A model generated the notes under the pieces. That model saw only the letters and a list, made by a program, of their open reading frames with translations. It was not told the DNA's origin and searched no databases. A program made the translations under genes and the position numbers. From Hymenobacter elongatus (GTDB taxonomy: Bacteria; Bacteroidota; Bacteroidia; Cytophagales; Hymenobacteraceae): 57,766 bases of DNA. Shown in pieces: positions 34,158 to 43,902 of the stretch. The stretch spans positions 1 to 57,766 of the forward strand of contig NZ_SRLD01000034.1 in NCBI RefSeq assembly GCF_004745955.1. The letters are read 5' to 3'. Position 1 is the stretch's first letter, and each line of letters starts with the position of its first letter.

Positions 34158-37100
34158 CTATTGCGCGCCCAGCAGGTATTCCAGCTCGATGACATTTTGG
34201 TTGTGTTGCAGCAGCGCATCGAGGTAGTCGAGGCGCTGGCGGCGGGCCCGCTCCAGGTGGAGCAGGTAGTCAGAATAGCCCGTTTCGCCGGCTTTGTAGC
34301 CCAGCGTGGCCAGCCGGGTGATGACCGTAGCCTGGGGCAGGGCAGTTTCTTCGAAGTAGCGCAGGCGCTGCTGCTGCTCGTCGTGCCGGGCCAGCAGCTC
34401 GTCTATCTGGCCTGCCAGCTGGGCCTGGCCCCGTTCGAGGCCGGCCTGGGCCACTTGCTCCTGCAGGCGGGCGGCTTGCACCCGCGCCTTTTGTGGCCCA
34501 CGCCACAGGTGCGCGGCCACGCCCGCCTGCACGCCCTGGAAGCGGGTGCCGGGGCCGTAATAGCGCTCCATCCCCGGCCCCACCTGCTGGTAGCCGATGA
34601 GCGACTGGTTGAAATAGCCCACTGTAAACTCGGGTAGCCCACGGGCCTGCTCCACGCGGGTTTCGGCCCGGCGCTCGGCCACCAGTTGCCGCAGCACCTG
34701 GGTCTGGGGGCTGCGGGCCAGCGCGGCCGTATCGGCAGGCGCGGCACTCGTCAGAAGCGCTAACGGACGTAGTACGCTGTCGGCCACGGTCACGGCGGCG
34801 GCCACTTGCAGCAGGGCCTGCAGCTGCCGCTGTGCCACGCGGAAGTCGGTGCGGGCGGCCAGCAGCTGGGTCCGGATTTCACCTTGCTGCACCAGGGCCG
34901 TGGCGGGCTCCAGGCGGGCTACCTCGCCGGTTTTGAAGCGCAGGTTGGCGGCGCGCAGGAATTCGGTGTACAGGCTGTCTTGCCCGCGCAGCACTCGCAG
35001 CCGGTGGCGGGCGTGCACGGCCTGCTCGTAGCTCTGGCGGACTTGGCGGCGCAGCTCAGCCCGCACCTGGCTCAGCTGAACTTGCTGCCCGGCAATGCGG
35101 GCATCGGCCAGGGCGGCGGCGCGGCGGTACACCCCGGGCAGAGCCAGCGACTGGCTGATGGTGAATTGATTGTCGTGGTTGGCGGAGTTGTACTGGCCGT
35201 AGCTGCCCTGCAAGGTGGTGCGCCCGAAATCATAGGCCGCACGGCGTACGGCTTGCTGGGCTTCGAGGGCGCGCTGCCCGCCCAGCACCGTGCCGTTGGT
35301 GAGCAGCGCCTGGTCTACGGCCTGGGAGGCAGTGAGTGGGCCCGCTAGCGGCACCTGTTGCGCCTGGCTCTGCGGCGGTAGCAAGAGCAGCACTACCAGC
35401 AACACGGCCGTTAGGGTAGCTGCTTTGGCCGAAACCGGCACCTGCTTGGCGGCGCGGCGCTCCGCCAGCGCATACAGCACGGGCAGCACCAGCAGCGTGA
35501 GCAGCGTGGCCGACACCAGCCCGCCGATGACCACCGTGGCCAGCGGCCGTTGCACCTCCGCCCCGGCCGACTGTGACAGAGCCATGGGCAAAAAGCCTAA
35601 TGAAGCTACCGTGGCCGTCATCAGCACCGGGCGCAGGCGCACTTCGGTGCCGTGCAGGATGCGCTCCATCAGGTCCGTCACGCCTTCGGCTTTAAGCTGG
35701 TTGAAGTAGCCGATGAGCACGATGCCGTTGAGCACGGCCACCCCAAACAGCGCAATGAAGCCCACCCCGGCCGAGATGCTGAACGGCATGCCGCGCAGCC
35801 ACAGTGCCAGCACCCCGCCGATGGCCGAGAGCGGAATAGCCGTAAAAATCAGCACTGACTGCTTAAAGGAGCGGAAGGTAAAGAACAGCAGCACAAAGAT
35901 GAGCCCCAGCGCTACCGGCACCGCAATGCGCAGCCGCTCGGTGGCCTGGCGCAGGTTCTCAAACTGCCCGCCGTAAGTGGTGAAGTAGCCCGGAGCCAGC
36001 TTCAGCTGGCGGTCGAGCTTGCTTTGCAGCTCTTCCACCACGGTTTCCACGTCGCGGCCCCGCACGTTGAAGGCCACGGTGATGTAGCGTTTAGCATCGT
36101 CGCGCTGAATCTGGTTCGGGCCCTCGCGCAGCTCCACGGTGGCCACCTGCTCCAGCGGCACCTGGCGGCCGTTGGGGGCGGCCACAAACAGTCGCCGCAC
36201 GCTATTGATGTCCCGGCGCAGGTCGGCGCGCAGGCGCAGCACCAGGTCGTAGCGGCGCTCCTGCTCGAACACTTGGCCGGCTACTTCGCCGGCGAAGGCC
36301 GTTTGCACGGTGCGGTTCACGTCGGCCACGTTCAGGCCAAACTGGGCCAGTCGGCCACGGTCTAGCGCCACCACAATTTGCGGCAGGCCCGTCACCTGCT
36401 CCACATATACATCTTCGGCCCCTTGGGTTTGGCGCGCCAGGCGGCCGGCCTGCCGGGCGTAGTCGCCCAGCTGCTGCAGGTCCTCGCCGTAGATTTTCAG
36501 CACCACATCCTGCTTAGCGCCCGAAATCAGCTCGTTGAACCGCATCTGGATGGGCTGCTGGAAGCTGAACGTGACGCCGGGAATGACGCTCAGGGCGGCG
36601 GCCATCTTCTCGGCCAGGGCTTCCCGGTTGTCGGCCGAGGTCCACTCTGCCTGGTCTTTGAGCACGATGATCAGGTCGCCGGCTTCCACGGGCATGGGGT
36701 CGGTGGGAATTTCGGCCGAGCCGATTTTGGCCACCACCTGCTTCACCTCCGGAAACTGCCGCTTCAGAATGCCCCCGGCCTGCTGGGCTTTTTCCACCGT
36801 GTAGCTCAGCGACGAGCCGGTGAGCGTGCGCATCTCCACGGCAAAGTCGCCCTCGGTCAGCGTCGGGATGAATTCGCCGCCCAGCGTGCGAAACAGCAGA
36901 AACCCGCCCACCAGCAGCCCGGCCGCGCCCGTCAGCGTGAGGGCCGGGTGGCGCAGCACGCCCTTCAGCAGCGGGTGATAGAGGCGGGTGAAAAAGGCCA
37001 TCATGCGGTCAGCGAAGTTTTTTTTCACCTCCGTGGAGCGGCTCAGAGCCAGCGCGGCCATCATGGGCACGTAGGTGAGCGAGAGAATGAAAGCGCCCAG

Positions 37101-38564
37101 GATGGCAAAGGCCACGGTTTGGGCCATGGGCCGGAACATCTTGCCTTCCACGCCAGCCAGGGCCAGCAGCGGCAGGTACACGATGAGGATGATGATTTCG
37201 CCAAACGCGGCCGAGGAGCGGATTTTGCTGGCCGCGTGGTAGGTTTCCTCGTCCATCTGGGCGGTAGCGAGGCGGTTGCCGGCCACCCGCAGCTGCCCGC
37301 CGTGCAGGCGCAGCACAATGGCCTCCACAATAATTACGGCCCCGTCCACAATCAGCCCGAAGTCGATGGCACCCAGGCTCATCAGGTTGCCCGACACGCC
37401 AAACAGCCGCATCAGGCTCACGGCAAACAGCATGGCCAGCGGAATCACCGAGGCCACTACCAGCCCCGCCCGCCAGTTGCCGAGAAACAGCACGAGCACA
37501 AAAATGACAATCAGCGCGCCCTCCGCCAGGTTGGTGCTCACGGTAGTGATGGCTCGGCCCACCAGCGTGGATCGGTCCAGAAACGGCTCTACGGTTACGC
37601 CCTCGGGCAGGGTTTTGCGGATGGTGGCCATGCGCGCCTGCACGGCCCGGATAACCTCGGCCGCATTGGCTCCCTTGAGCATGAGCACCAGCCCGCCCGT
37701 GACTTCGCCCTGATTATTCAGCGTCATGGCACCGTAGCGTACGGCCGCGCCCAAGCGCACCTCGGCCACGTCGCGCACCAGCACGGGCAAGCCGTTGGCG
37801 GTGCTGCGGACGACAATGCGGCCGATGTCGGCCGGGGTGGCGGCTAGTCCTTCGGTGCGGATGAAGGCGGCCGTGGGGTTCTGGTCGAGGTAGGCCCCGC
37901 CGGCGTTCTGGTTGTTCTGGGCCACGGCTTGGTACACCTCGGCGATGGTTACGCCCAACGAGCGTAGGCGCTCGGGGTCGAGGGCCACTTCGTACTGCTT
38001 CAGCAGGCCACCGTAGGAGCTGACGTCGGCCACGCCGGGAGTGCCCAGCAGCTGCCGGCGCACCAGCCAGTCCTGCATGCTGCGCAGCTCGGTGGGGCTG
38101 TATTTCTTTTCGTAGCCCGGCTTGGCGCGCACCAAGTACTGGTAGATTTCGCCCAGGCCAGTCGTTACCGGGCCCATTGCCGGCCGCCCCACGCCGGCCG
38201 GTATCTGGCTTTCGGCCTCGCGCAGCCGCTCGGCCACCTGCTGCCGGGCCCAGTACACATCTACCTGATCTTCGAACACGATAGTAACCACCGAGAGGCC
38301 GAAGCGCGAAAACGAGCGGACTTCCTCCCGACCCGGAATGGTAGCCACGCTCTGCTCCACCGGAAACGTGACGAGCCGCTCGATGTCCGTAGCCGCCAAC
38401 GACGGCGCCACGGTGTACACAATCACCTGGTTGTTGGTAATATCGGGCACCGCGTCAATCGGCAGCCGGCTGAGTGAGTAGCCTCCCCAGGCCACCAGGG
38501 CCAAGGTCAGCAGCCCGATGATAAGCTTGTTGTGAATGGAGAAATAAATCAGCCGGTCGAACAT
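34158..38564 (-). CDS. CusA/CzcA-type RND pump fused to a TolC-like outer-membrane factor
   Basis: 1468 aa. Residues 1 to about 1040 are a complete heavy-metal RND transporter: MFDRLIYFSIHNKLIIGLL first helix, RLPIDAVPDITNNQV, a central SLGAIDFGLIVDGAVIIVEA helix with the DFG-x3-DGA signature of divalent-cation pumps, and a last helix ending VLPVLYALAERRAAKQ. A hydrophobic segment follows (TAVLLVVLLLLPPQSQAQQ, encoded near 35362-35425), then about 400 residues of TolC/CusC-type outer-membrane factor (ASQAVDQALLTNG, SQSLALPGVYRRAA). Such fusions are known in Bacteroidota. The junction looks like a signal peptide, so the channel may be released by processing. A proton-driven export role is expected. 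Confidence 0.93.
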   Translation of the reverse strand: MFDRLIYFSIHNKLIIGLLTLALVAWGGYSLSRLPIDAVPDITNNQVIVYTVAPSLAATDIERLVTFPVEQSVATIPGREEVRSFSRFGLSVVTIVFEDQVDVYWARQQVAERLREAESQIPAGVGRPAMGPVTTGLGEIYQYLVRAKPGYEKKYSPTELRSMQDWLVRRQLLGTPGVADVSSYGGLLKQYEVALDPERLRSLGVTIAEVYQAVAQNNQNAGGAYLDQNPTAAFIRTEGLAATPADIGRIVVRSTANGLPVLVRDVAEVRLGAAVRYGAMTLNNQGEVTGGLVLMLKGANAAEVIRAVQARMATIRKTLPEGVTVEPFLDRSTLVGRAITTVSTNLAEGALIVIFVLVLFLGNWRAGLVVASVIPLAMLFAVSLMRLFGVSGNLMSLGAIDFGLIVDGAVIIVEAIVLRLHGGQLRVAGNRLATAQMDEETYHAASKIRSSAAFGEIIILIVYLPLLALAGVEGKMFRPMAQTVAFAILGAFILSLTYVPMMAALALSRSTEVKKNFADRMMAFFTRLYHPLLKGVLRHPALTLTGAAGLLVGGFLLFRTLGGEFIPTLTEGDFAVEMRTLTGSSLSYTVEKAQQAGGILKRQFPEVKQVVAKIGSAEIPTDPMPVEAGDLIIVLKDQAEWTSADNREALAEKMAAALSVIPGVTFSFQQPIQMRFNELISGAKQDVVLKIYGEDLQQLGDYARQAGRLARQTQGAEDVYVEQVTGLPQIVVALDRGRLAQFGLNVADVNRTVQTAFAGEVAGQVFEQERRYDLVLRLRADLRRDINSVRRLFVAAPNGRQVPLEQVATVELREGPNQIQRDDAKRYITVAFNVRGRDVETVVEELQSKLDRQLKLAPGYFTTYGGQFENLRQATERLRIAVPVALGLIFVLLFFTFRSFKQSVLIFTAIPLSAIGGVLALWLRGMPFSISAGVGFIALFGVAVLNGIVLIGYFNQLKAEGVTDLMERILHGTEVRLRPVLMTATVASLGFLPMALSQSAGAEVQRPLATVVIGGLVSATLLTLLVLPVLYALAERRAAKQVPVSAKAATLTAVLLVVLLLLPPQSQAQQVPLAGPLTASQAVDQALLTNGTVLGGQRALEAQQAVRRAAYDFGRTTLQGSYGQYNSANHDNQFTISQSLALPGVYRRAAALADARIAGQQVQLSQVRAELRRQVRQSYEQAVHARHRLRVLRGQDSLYTEFLRAANLRFKTGEVARLEPATALVQQGEIRTQLLAARTDFRVAQRQLQALLQVAAAVTVADSVLRPLALLTSAAPADTAALARSPQTQVLRQLVAERRAETRVEQARGLPEFTVGYFNQSLIGYQQVGPGMERYYGPGTRFQGVQAGVAAHLWRGPQKARVQAARLQEQVAQAGLERGQAQLAGQIDELLARHDEQQQRLRYFEETALPQATVITRLATLGYKAGETGYSDYLLHLERARRQRLDYLDALLQHNQNVIELEYLLGAQ

Positions 38565-38943
38565 CCGCTGGAGTGGTTTAAGTCTAACACGTTCAGAAAA
38601 TTGCGTCGCTCTGCCGGGTCCGCATCAGGAGACTAGCGCGGTTTCGCAGTCCGTGGACGCCGTACCGCTAACTGTGGCCAGTGGTAGATGTTGCTGACCA
38701 GCTCAGATGGGATAAGTAGTGGCACTAGGTACGTTGCCATATCGAGCGGGCCTACCGAAAAAGCAGGGTGTCTGCCGAACATGCGCCTATACGAAGCGAC
38801 ACAAACATAACGCATAGCGGGTACTACGTTAGCGTGATTTTAGGAGCGGTGCACGGGTAAAGCGAACTACAAAGTTCACGAATGCAGATAAGTGTGTTGG
38901 CCAAAATGGCGGTGGCTGGCACCCGAGTACGCCAACACTACGG
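38565..38943. other. Leader region of the fused pump gene
   Basis: About 380 nt without a convincing gene. A 60-codon minus-strand frame (38633-38815) shows no family pattern. A TAnnTTTG promoter element sits at 38802-38809, which would give a leader of roughly 230 nt. Confidence 0.4.
38802..38809 (-). promoter_or_regulatory. Possible promoter -7 element of the fused pump operon
   Basis: TATGTTTG on the minus strand fits TAnnTTTG. It lies downstream of the terminator of the copper-binding gene, so the fused pump could be a separate transcription unit. No clear -33 element. Confidence 0.35.
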
Positions 38944-38988
38944 CCATAAAAAAACCAGCCTGCGTGGTGACAGACTGGCTTTTTATGG
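38944..38988 (-). terminator. Terminator after the four-helix copper-binding protein
   Basis: CCATAAAAA...ACCAGCCTG pairs with CAGACTGGCTTTTTATGG with one mismatch. A- and T-runs lie on both sides. It starts 14 nt past the stop of the 39002-39337 gene. Confidence 0.85.
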
Positions 38989-39001
38989 CAGTGAAAATAC
39001 G

Positions 39002-39337
39002 TTAGGCAGCCACTGCCTGGCGGCAGGCCTGCTCGCAGCGGCGGCAGGCTTCCGCGCACTCCTTGCAGTGCTGCATGTGGGCACCGTGCTTTTCGCACTC
39101 GTCGCCGCAGGCTTTGCAGATTTCGGCGCACTCGCGCATCACGTGCTGGGCGTGCTCCGAGCCGCGGGCCACAAAGCGGGCCGTGAGGGCACACATGTCG
39201 GCGCAGTCACGGTCGATGCTGATGCAGCGGGCCATCATTTTCACGTCTTCCTCTTTCAAGCAAGAAGATGCGCAGTACTCGCAGGCAGCAATACAAGCGT
39301 TGAGGGCGTCGAGCAAGGATTGGTTGTGGGTGGGCAT
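39002..39337 (-). CDS. Four-helix-bundle copper-binding protein (Csp/DUF326)
   Basis: 111 aa with 16 cysteines, arranged as CxxxCxxCxxxC-type rows down each helix (residues 15, 19, 22, 26, 38, 45, 49, 70, 74, 77, 81, 91, 94, 98, 101, 105). This matches the copper-storage Csp/DUF326 family, where a tetramer of four-helix bundles lines its core with Cys that hold many Cu(I) ions. There is no signal peptide, so it is the cytosolic (Csp3-like) form. It also has a His/Met-rich loop (HGAHMQHC). It stands between two RND pump genes and has its own terminator. Confidence 0.93.
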   Translation of the reverse strand: MPTHNQSLLDALNACIAACEYCASSCLKEEDVKMMARCISIDRDCADMCALTARFVARGSEHAQHVMRECAEICKACGDECEKHGAHMQHCKECAEACRRCEQACRQAVAA

Positions 39338-39468
39338 GATAAAAGGGGATTAAGGGTAAAAGCTTCCGTATGCTTACTCTGATACCTCCTACTTCGTTAT
39401 GCACAATTCGGCTTGAAGCTTATATAATCCAGCATCGCCGGACAAATACCCGCAAGCAAGAACGGGGC

Positions 39469-42400
39469 TCAGACCCCGGCGGGCCGACTGGAATTCTGGT
39501 CGGCTAGCGGCGTGAGCGGCGCGGCGTCCAGCTCCCGCGGGTGCGCATCGAGGCTGACTTCGCCGTGCCCGCGCCGGTACTGCGCCAGGGCTTTTTCGCC
39601 CACGAGCCAGAACACCACCGGCGTCACGATGATGTCGAGGAAGGTGGAAGAGAGCAGGCCGCCCAAAATCACCGTGGCTACCGGATACAGGATTTCTTTG
39701 CCCGGCGCGTCCTTGGCCAGCGTGAGCGGAACCAGGGCCAGGGCGGCCACCAGGGCCGTCATCAGCACGGGCACCAGCCGCTCCAGCGAGCCGCGCACGA
39801 TCATCTCCTTGCCGAACTTTTCGCCCTCGTGCTCCACGAGGTGGATGTAGTGCGAAATCATCATGATGCCGTTGCGCGAGGCGATGCCGGTGAGCGTAAT
39901 GAAGCCCACCAGCGAGGCAATGCTGAACGTACCCCCCGTGAGCAGCACCGCCACCACCGAGCCAATGAGCGCCAGCGGGATATTCAGCATAATCTGCCCC
40001 ACCATCAGCGGCGACTTGAAGTGCGAAAACAAGACCAGGAAGATGCCGGCCAGCGAGAACAGGCTGAGCCACAAAATCTTCTGCGAGGCCGACTGCTGGC
40101 TTTCAAACTGTCCGCCGTAGGTGAGGTAGTAGCCGGGCGGCAGCTTCACCTGCTGCGCAATGCGGGCCTGCACTTCCTTCACCGTGGAGCCCAGGTCGCG
40201 GTCAGCCACGTTCATCGAGATGCTGATGCGGCGCTGGGTGTTTTCGTGGTTCACGGTATTGGGGCCGGGCTCGTAGCTTACGTCGGCCACCTGGCTCACG
40301 GGAATAAGGGCGCCAGCGGGCGTTTCGATGCGGGTCTGGGCAATGGTGGCCACGTCGTTGCGCTGGTTTTCGGGTAGTTTCACGATGAGGTCGAAGCGCT
40401 GCTGGCCATCGAGCATTTGGGATACCACCTCGCCCTGAAACAAGGTTTCGAGCGTGGCTACTACGCTGCCACGGTCGAGGCCGTAGGCGCGCAGGGCCGC
40501 GTCGCGGGGGCGCACCAGCAGCTGCGGAATCTGCACTTGCTTTTCCACCTGCAGGTCTACCACGCCGGGCACGGTGGCGGCGGCATTGCGGACTTCGTTG
40601 GCGTAGCGGCGCAGCTCCAGCAGGTCGTTGCCAAACACCTTAATAGCCACCTGGGCCCGTACGCCGCTCAGCAGGTGGTCGAGGCGGTGGGAAATGGGCT
40701 GGCCGATGTTCACGTTTACGCCGGTAATCAGACCCAGCTTTTCGCGCATGTCAGTCAGAATTTCGTCGCGGCTGCGCATTTCCAGGCCTTCCTTTTCCAG
40801 CTCTTCCTCGGTTTTGAAAGCCACTTCGATTTCCGAATTGTTCACCGATTCGGCGTGCTCGTCCAGCTCGGCGCGGCCGGTGCGGCGGGCCGTGTAGGCC
40901 ACTTCCGGAATCTTGAGCATCTGCTGCTCGCCCAGCGTACCCAGCTTGTTCGACTCCGCCAGCGAGGTGCCGGCCGGGGCCGAGAAGTTCACCGTGAGCG
41001 AGCCTTCGTTGAAGGGGGGCAGAAACTCGGTGCCGAAGAAGGGCACCAGGGCGGCGGCCAGCACAAACAACAGGCCGGCCGTGCTCAGTACCAGTTTTGG
41101 GTGCAGCAACCCCCAGTTCAGCACACTGGTATCCTTGCGCTTCAGCCAGCGGATAAGGCGGCCTTCCTGCTCGGCTTCGCGAATCTGCTTCATCCTGGGC
41201 AGTAGATAGTAGCACAGCACCGGCGTGACGGTGAGCGACACGAATAGCGAGGCCACGATGCTGGTGATGTAGGCAATGCCCAGCGGCGCGAAAATGCGGC
41301 CTTCCATGCCTTCGAGCGCAAACAGCGGCAAAAACACCAGCACCACGATGATGGTGGCGTAAACGATGGAGTTGCGCACTTCCGAAGAAGCCGCGTAAAT
41401 GACTTGCAGCGCCGGTTTCGGGTTGGCCAATTGCTGGTTTTCGCGCAGTCGGCGGAATACGTTTTCCACGTCCACGATGGCGTCGTCCACCAGTTCGCCG
41501 ATGGCAATAGCCAGTCCGCCCAGGGTCATGGTGTTGATGCTGATGCCCGCAAAGCGAAATACCAGCGCCGTGACGAGCAAAGACAACGGAATGGCTACCA
41601 GTGAAATAAAGGTGGTGCGCACGTTCAGCAGGAAGGCAAACAGCACGATGACCACCAGAATAGCACCATCGCGCAGGGCTTCCTCCACGTTGGAAATCGA
41701 CGACTCAATAAAGTCGGCCTGCTTAAACAGGCGCGTATTCACCCGCACATCTTTAGGCAGCGAAGGCTTGAGCTCTACCAACGCCTTTTCTACTGCTTCC
41801 GTCAGGCCCACCGTGGCCGCGCCGGGCTGCTTCTCGATGCTCAGAATTACGGCCGGCTGGCCGTTCACGCTGCCGTCGCCGCGCTTGAAGCGGGCTCCAA
41901 ACTCCACGCTCGCCACCTGCGCCACCGTGATGGCCGAGCCCTCGCGGTAGCCAACGATGATGTTCTTGATATCGTCGACGGAGCGCAGGCGGCCCAGGTT
42001 GCGGATGAGCACCTCCGAGCCGTTGCGGTCGAAGAAGTTGCCGGTGGTGTTCAGATTAGAGCGGCGCAGCGCGTCTTCTACCTGCGTGATGGTGAGGCCC
42101 ACGGCGTTGAGGCGCGGCATGTCGAGCAGCACCTGGTATTGCAGGTTGTCGCCGCCGATGGGAATGACCTGGGCCACGCCGGGAATGCTGAGCAGACGCT
42201 GGCGCACGGTGTAGTTGGCCAGCGTGCGCAGGTCGGCAGCATTCGTCTGAGCCCCACCCGAGAGGCCCACGAGCATAATCTGGCCCATCACCGACGAAAT
42301 AGGGCCCAGTACCGGGGCCACGCCCGTCGGCAGCTGCTCCCCCACAGTTTGTAGCTTCTCACTCACAATCTGGCGGGCCGTGAAGATATCGGTGCCGTAG

Positions 42401-42693
42401 TCGAACTCCACGAACACCATGCCCAGGCCAATGGCTGAGTTAGAACGCACCGCGGCCACGCCGGTAGCGCCGTTCAGGGCCGTTTCCACGGGCAGCGTCA
42501 CGAGGGCTTCCACTTCTTCGGGGGCCATGCCAGCGGCTTCCAGAAACACGGTCACGCGGGGCCGGTCCAGATCGGGCAGTACGTCTACCGGCAGCTGGCG
42601 GGCGGTGTACGTGCCAGCAATGAGCAGGCCCACGGCAAAGGCCAGCATAAGCAGGCGGTTTTGCAGAGCAAAGCGAATGATGTTATCGAGCAT
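39469..42693 (-). CDS. Second heavy-metal RND efflux pump (CusA/CzcA superfamily)
   Basis: 1074 aa from the ATG at 42693 (MLDNIIRFALQNRLLMLAFA). Typical RND layout with 12 helices in two repeats and large periplasmic loops; PVDVLPDLDRPRVTVFLEAAG follows helix 1. The central helix reads IAIGELVDDAIVDVENVFRR, which has acidic residues for proton relay but not the DFG-x3-DGA signature of the other pump, so the substrate range probably differs. The outer-membrane channel is a separate gene (44491-45741). A hairpin sits between its adaptor gene and this start, which could lower pump expression relative to adaptor. Confidence 0.95.
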   Translation of the reverse strand: MLDNIIRFALQNRLLMLAFAVGLLIAGTYTARQLPVDVLPDLDRPRVTVFLEAAGMAPEEVEALVTLPVETALNGATGVAAVRSNSAIGLGMVFVEFDYGTDIFTARQIVSEKLQTVGEQLPTGVAPVLGPISSVMGQIMLVGLSGGAQTNAADLRTLANYTVRQRLLSIPGVAQVIPIGGDNLQYQVLLDMPRLNAVGLTITQVEDALRRSNLNTTGNFFDRNGSEVLIRNLGRLRSVDDIKNIIVGYREGSAITVAQVASVEFGARFKRGDGSVNGQPAVILSIEKQPGAATVGLTEAVEKALVELKPSLPKDVRVNTRLFKQADFIESSISNVEEALRDGAILVVIVLFAFLLNVRTTFISLVAIPLSLLVTALVFRFAGISINTMTLGGLAIAIGELVDDAIVDVENVFRRLRENQQLANPKPALQVIYAASSEVRNSIVYATIIVVLVFLPLFALEGMEGRIFAPLGIAYITSIVASLFVSLTVTPVLCYYLLPRMKQIREAEQEGRLIRWLKRKDTSVLNWGLLHPKLVLSTAGLLFVLAAALVPFFGTEFLPPFNEGSLTVNFSAPAGTSLAESNKLGTLGEQQMLKIPEVAYTARRTGRAELDEHAESVNNSEIEVAFKTEEELEKEGLEMRSRDEILTDMREKLGLITGVNVNIGQPISHRLDHLLSGVRAQVAIKVFGNDLLELRRYANEVRNAAATVPGVVDLQVEKQVQIPQLLVRPRDAALRAYGLDRGSVVATLETLFQGEVVSQMLDGQQRFDLIVKLPENQRNDVATIAQTRIETPAGALIPVSQVADVSYEPGPNTVNHENTQRRISISMNVADRDLGSTVKEVQARIAQQVKLPPGYYLTYGGQFESQQSASQKILWLSLFSLAGIFLVLFSHFKSPLMVGQIMLNIPLALIGSVVAVLLTGGTFSIASLVGFITLTGIASRNGIMMISHYIHLVEHEGEKFGKEMIVRGSLERLVPVLMTALVAALALVPLTLAKDAPGKEILYPVATVILGGLLSSTFLDIIVTPVVFWLVGEKALAQYRRGHGEVSLDAHPRELDAAPLTPLADQNSSRPAGV

Positions 42694-42714
42694 GGGATTG
42701 GAGCAGGTTGAGCG

Positions 42715-42746
42715 AAACACCCTCTATCAGCTGAGGAGGGGTGTTT
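42715..42746 (-). other. Intercistronic hairpin between adaptor and RND genes
   Basis: AAACACCC (42715-42722) pairs with GGGTGTTT (42739-42746), extended by partial pairing. It lies in the 60-nt gap between the adaptor stop and the RND start. There is no long U-run, so partial termination or RNA processing is more likely than full stop. Confidence 0.5.
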
Positions 42747-42753
42747 GTCGGTC

Positions 42754-43902
42754 TTACTGGTTCAGATAGATGGACTTAAGCTGGTAAGTGCCCACCGTCA
42801 CCACCCGGTCGTTTTCGTTCACGTCGCCGCCGAGCAGCACCGTTTGCTGGCCGTTGGCCGGGCCGGGCTGCACGTAGCGGATTTTGAACTGCTCCGGCTC
42901 GCCGTGCACGAATACGACCGGCTTACCGCTCAGGTCGGTGATGGCGGAGGTGGGCACCACGAGCTGCTGTTGGCCGCCGGTGCTTTGGCCCACCACCTGC
43001 ACGTTCACGGCTTGGCCGGCGCGGAACTGCGAATTGCCTGCGGCATCCAGCTCCAGGATAAGCTGGCGGGCCTGATTCACGGGGTTCACAACGTTAGAAA
43101 ATACTACCAAACGGGCCGGTGCACCACCCGCTTGGCCCTGTAGGCCTTCCACCCGAAATTGCGCGCTGGGTGTTATTTTGCCCAAATCCTGGGCAAATAC
43201 TTCTGCCGTTACCCGCAGCTTACCGGGGTTGATGACGCGAAACAGCTCGTCGCCCTGGCTTACCTGCTGGCCCACGGCCAGGCTGAATACATCCACCGTG
43301 CCGCTGATGGGGGAGGTGATGGATACGCGCCGCTGGCTGGCCTGACCGTTCTGAATACCCGCGTTCTGCCGCGCCTGGCGCAGGCGCAATTCGGCGGCTA
43401 CCACATCTTTGCGGGCAGCAATGTCGGCAATGGTTTGCAGGCGGGCGTAGTCCTGCTGGGCCGCGCGCAGCTCGGCCTGGGCGTTGGCCCGTTCGGTGCT
43501 GAGGCCAATTTGCTGCGTGGCGTCGAGCGTTTGCTCCACCACGGCCAGCGTCTGACCAGCCCGCACGGTTTGGCCCACCTGCGCCGCTAAACTGACGACG
43601 CGCCCGGTTTGGGGCACTACCACCCGGCCCTCACCGCCTGCCGCCGCTGATACCGTGGCGTACAGCGTGAGACGAGTGTAGGTATTGGAGTAGGCCACCA
43701 AAGCCGTACGTACCCCAAAAAGGTACTGACTCTCCTTGGGTAGACTGATTTCGTCGGTGAGGGCCACCCCGGCGCTGGGCTTGGCTCCGTCGCCGTGGTC
43801 TTCGCCGCCGTGGGCCAGTAGTGGGGCCGGCGGGGGCAGCAGCGTGGCCAGCAGTAAGCCGGCCACAGCCGTGGCAGCCAGGTATTTATGCTTGGTTTTC
43901 AT
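42754..43902 (-). CDS. RND efflux periplasmic adaptor with HGGEDHGD N-terminus
   Basis: 382 aa from the ATG at 43902 (MKTKHKYLAATAVAGLL). The signal peptide ends ...PAPLLA, so the predicted mature protein begins HGGEDHGD. Adaptor domains follow: GRVVVPQTGRVVSLAAQVGQ, a helical hairpin (ERANAQAELRAAQQDYARL), VSITSPISGTVDVFSLAVGQ, and a C-terminal barrel. The first 17 nt overlap the upstream 202-aa gene. The same HGGEDHGD peptide, encoded by identical DNA, begins the mature part of that protein. Confidence 0.92.
   Translation of the reverse strand: MKTKHKYLAATAVAGLLLATLLPPPAPLLAHGGEDHGDGAKPSAGVALTDEISLPKESQYLFGVRTALVAYSNTYTRLTLYATVSAAAGGEGRVVVPQTGRVVSLAAQVGQTVRAGQTLAVVEQTLDATQQIGLSTERANAQAELRAAQQDYARLQTIADIAARKDVVAAELRLRQARQNAGIQNGQASQRRVSITSPISGTVDVFSLAVGQQVSQGDELFRVINPGKLRVTAEVFAQDLGKITPSAQFRVEGLQGQAGGAPARLVVFSNVVNPVNQARQLILELDAAGNSQFRAGQAVNVQVVGQSTGGQQQLVVPTSAITDLSGKPVVFVHGEPEQFKIRYVQPGPANGQQTVLLGGDVNENDRVVTVGTYQLKSIYLNQ

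Noticed and set aside
36378..37847. 489-codon frame antisense to the fused RND gene
   Set aside because: Shadow of a highly constrained coding strand; His/Gln-rich low-complexity translation.
38633..38815. 60-codon minus-strand frame before the fused pump
   Set aside because: Arg/Pro-rich, no motif; more likely leader RNA.
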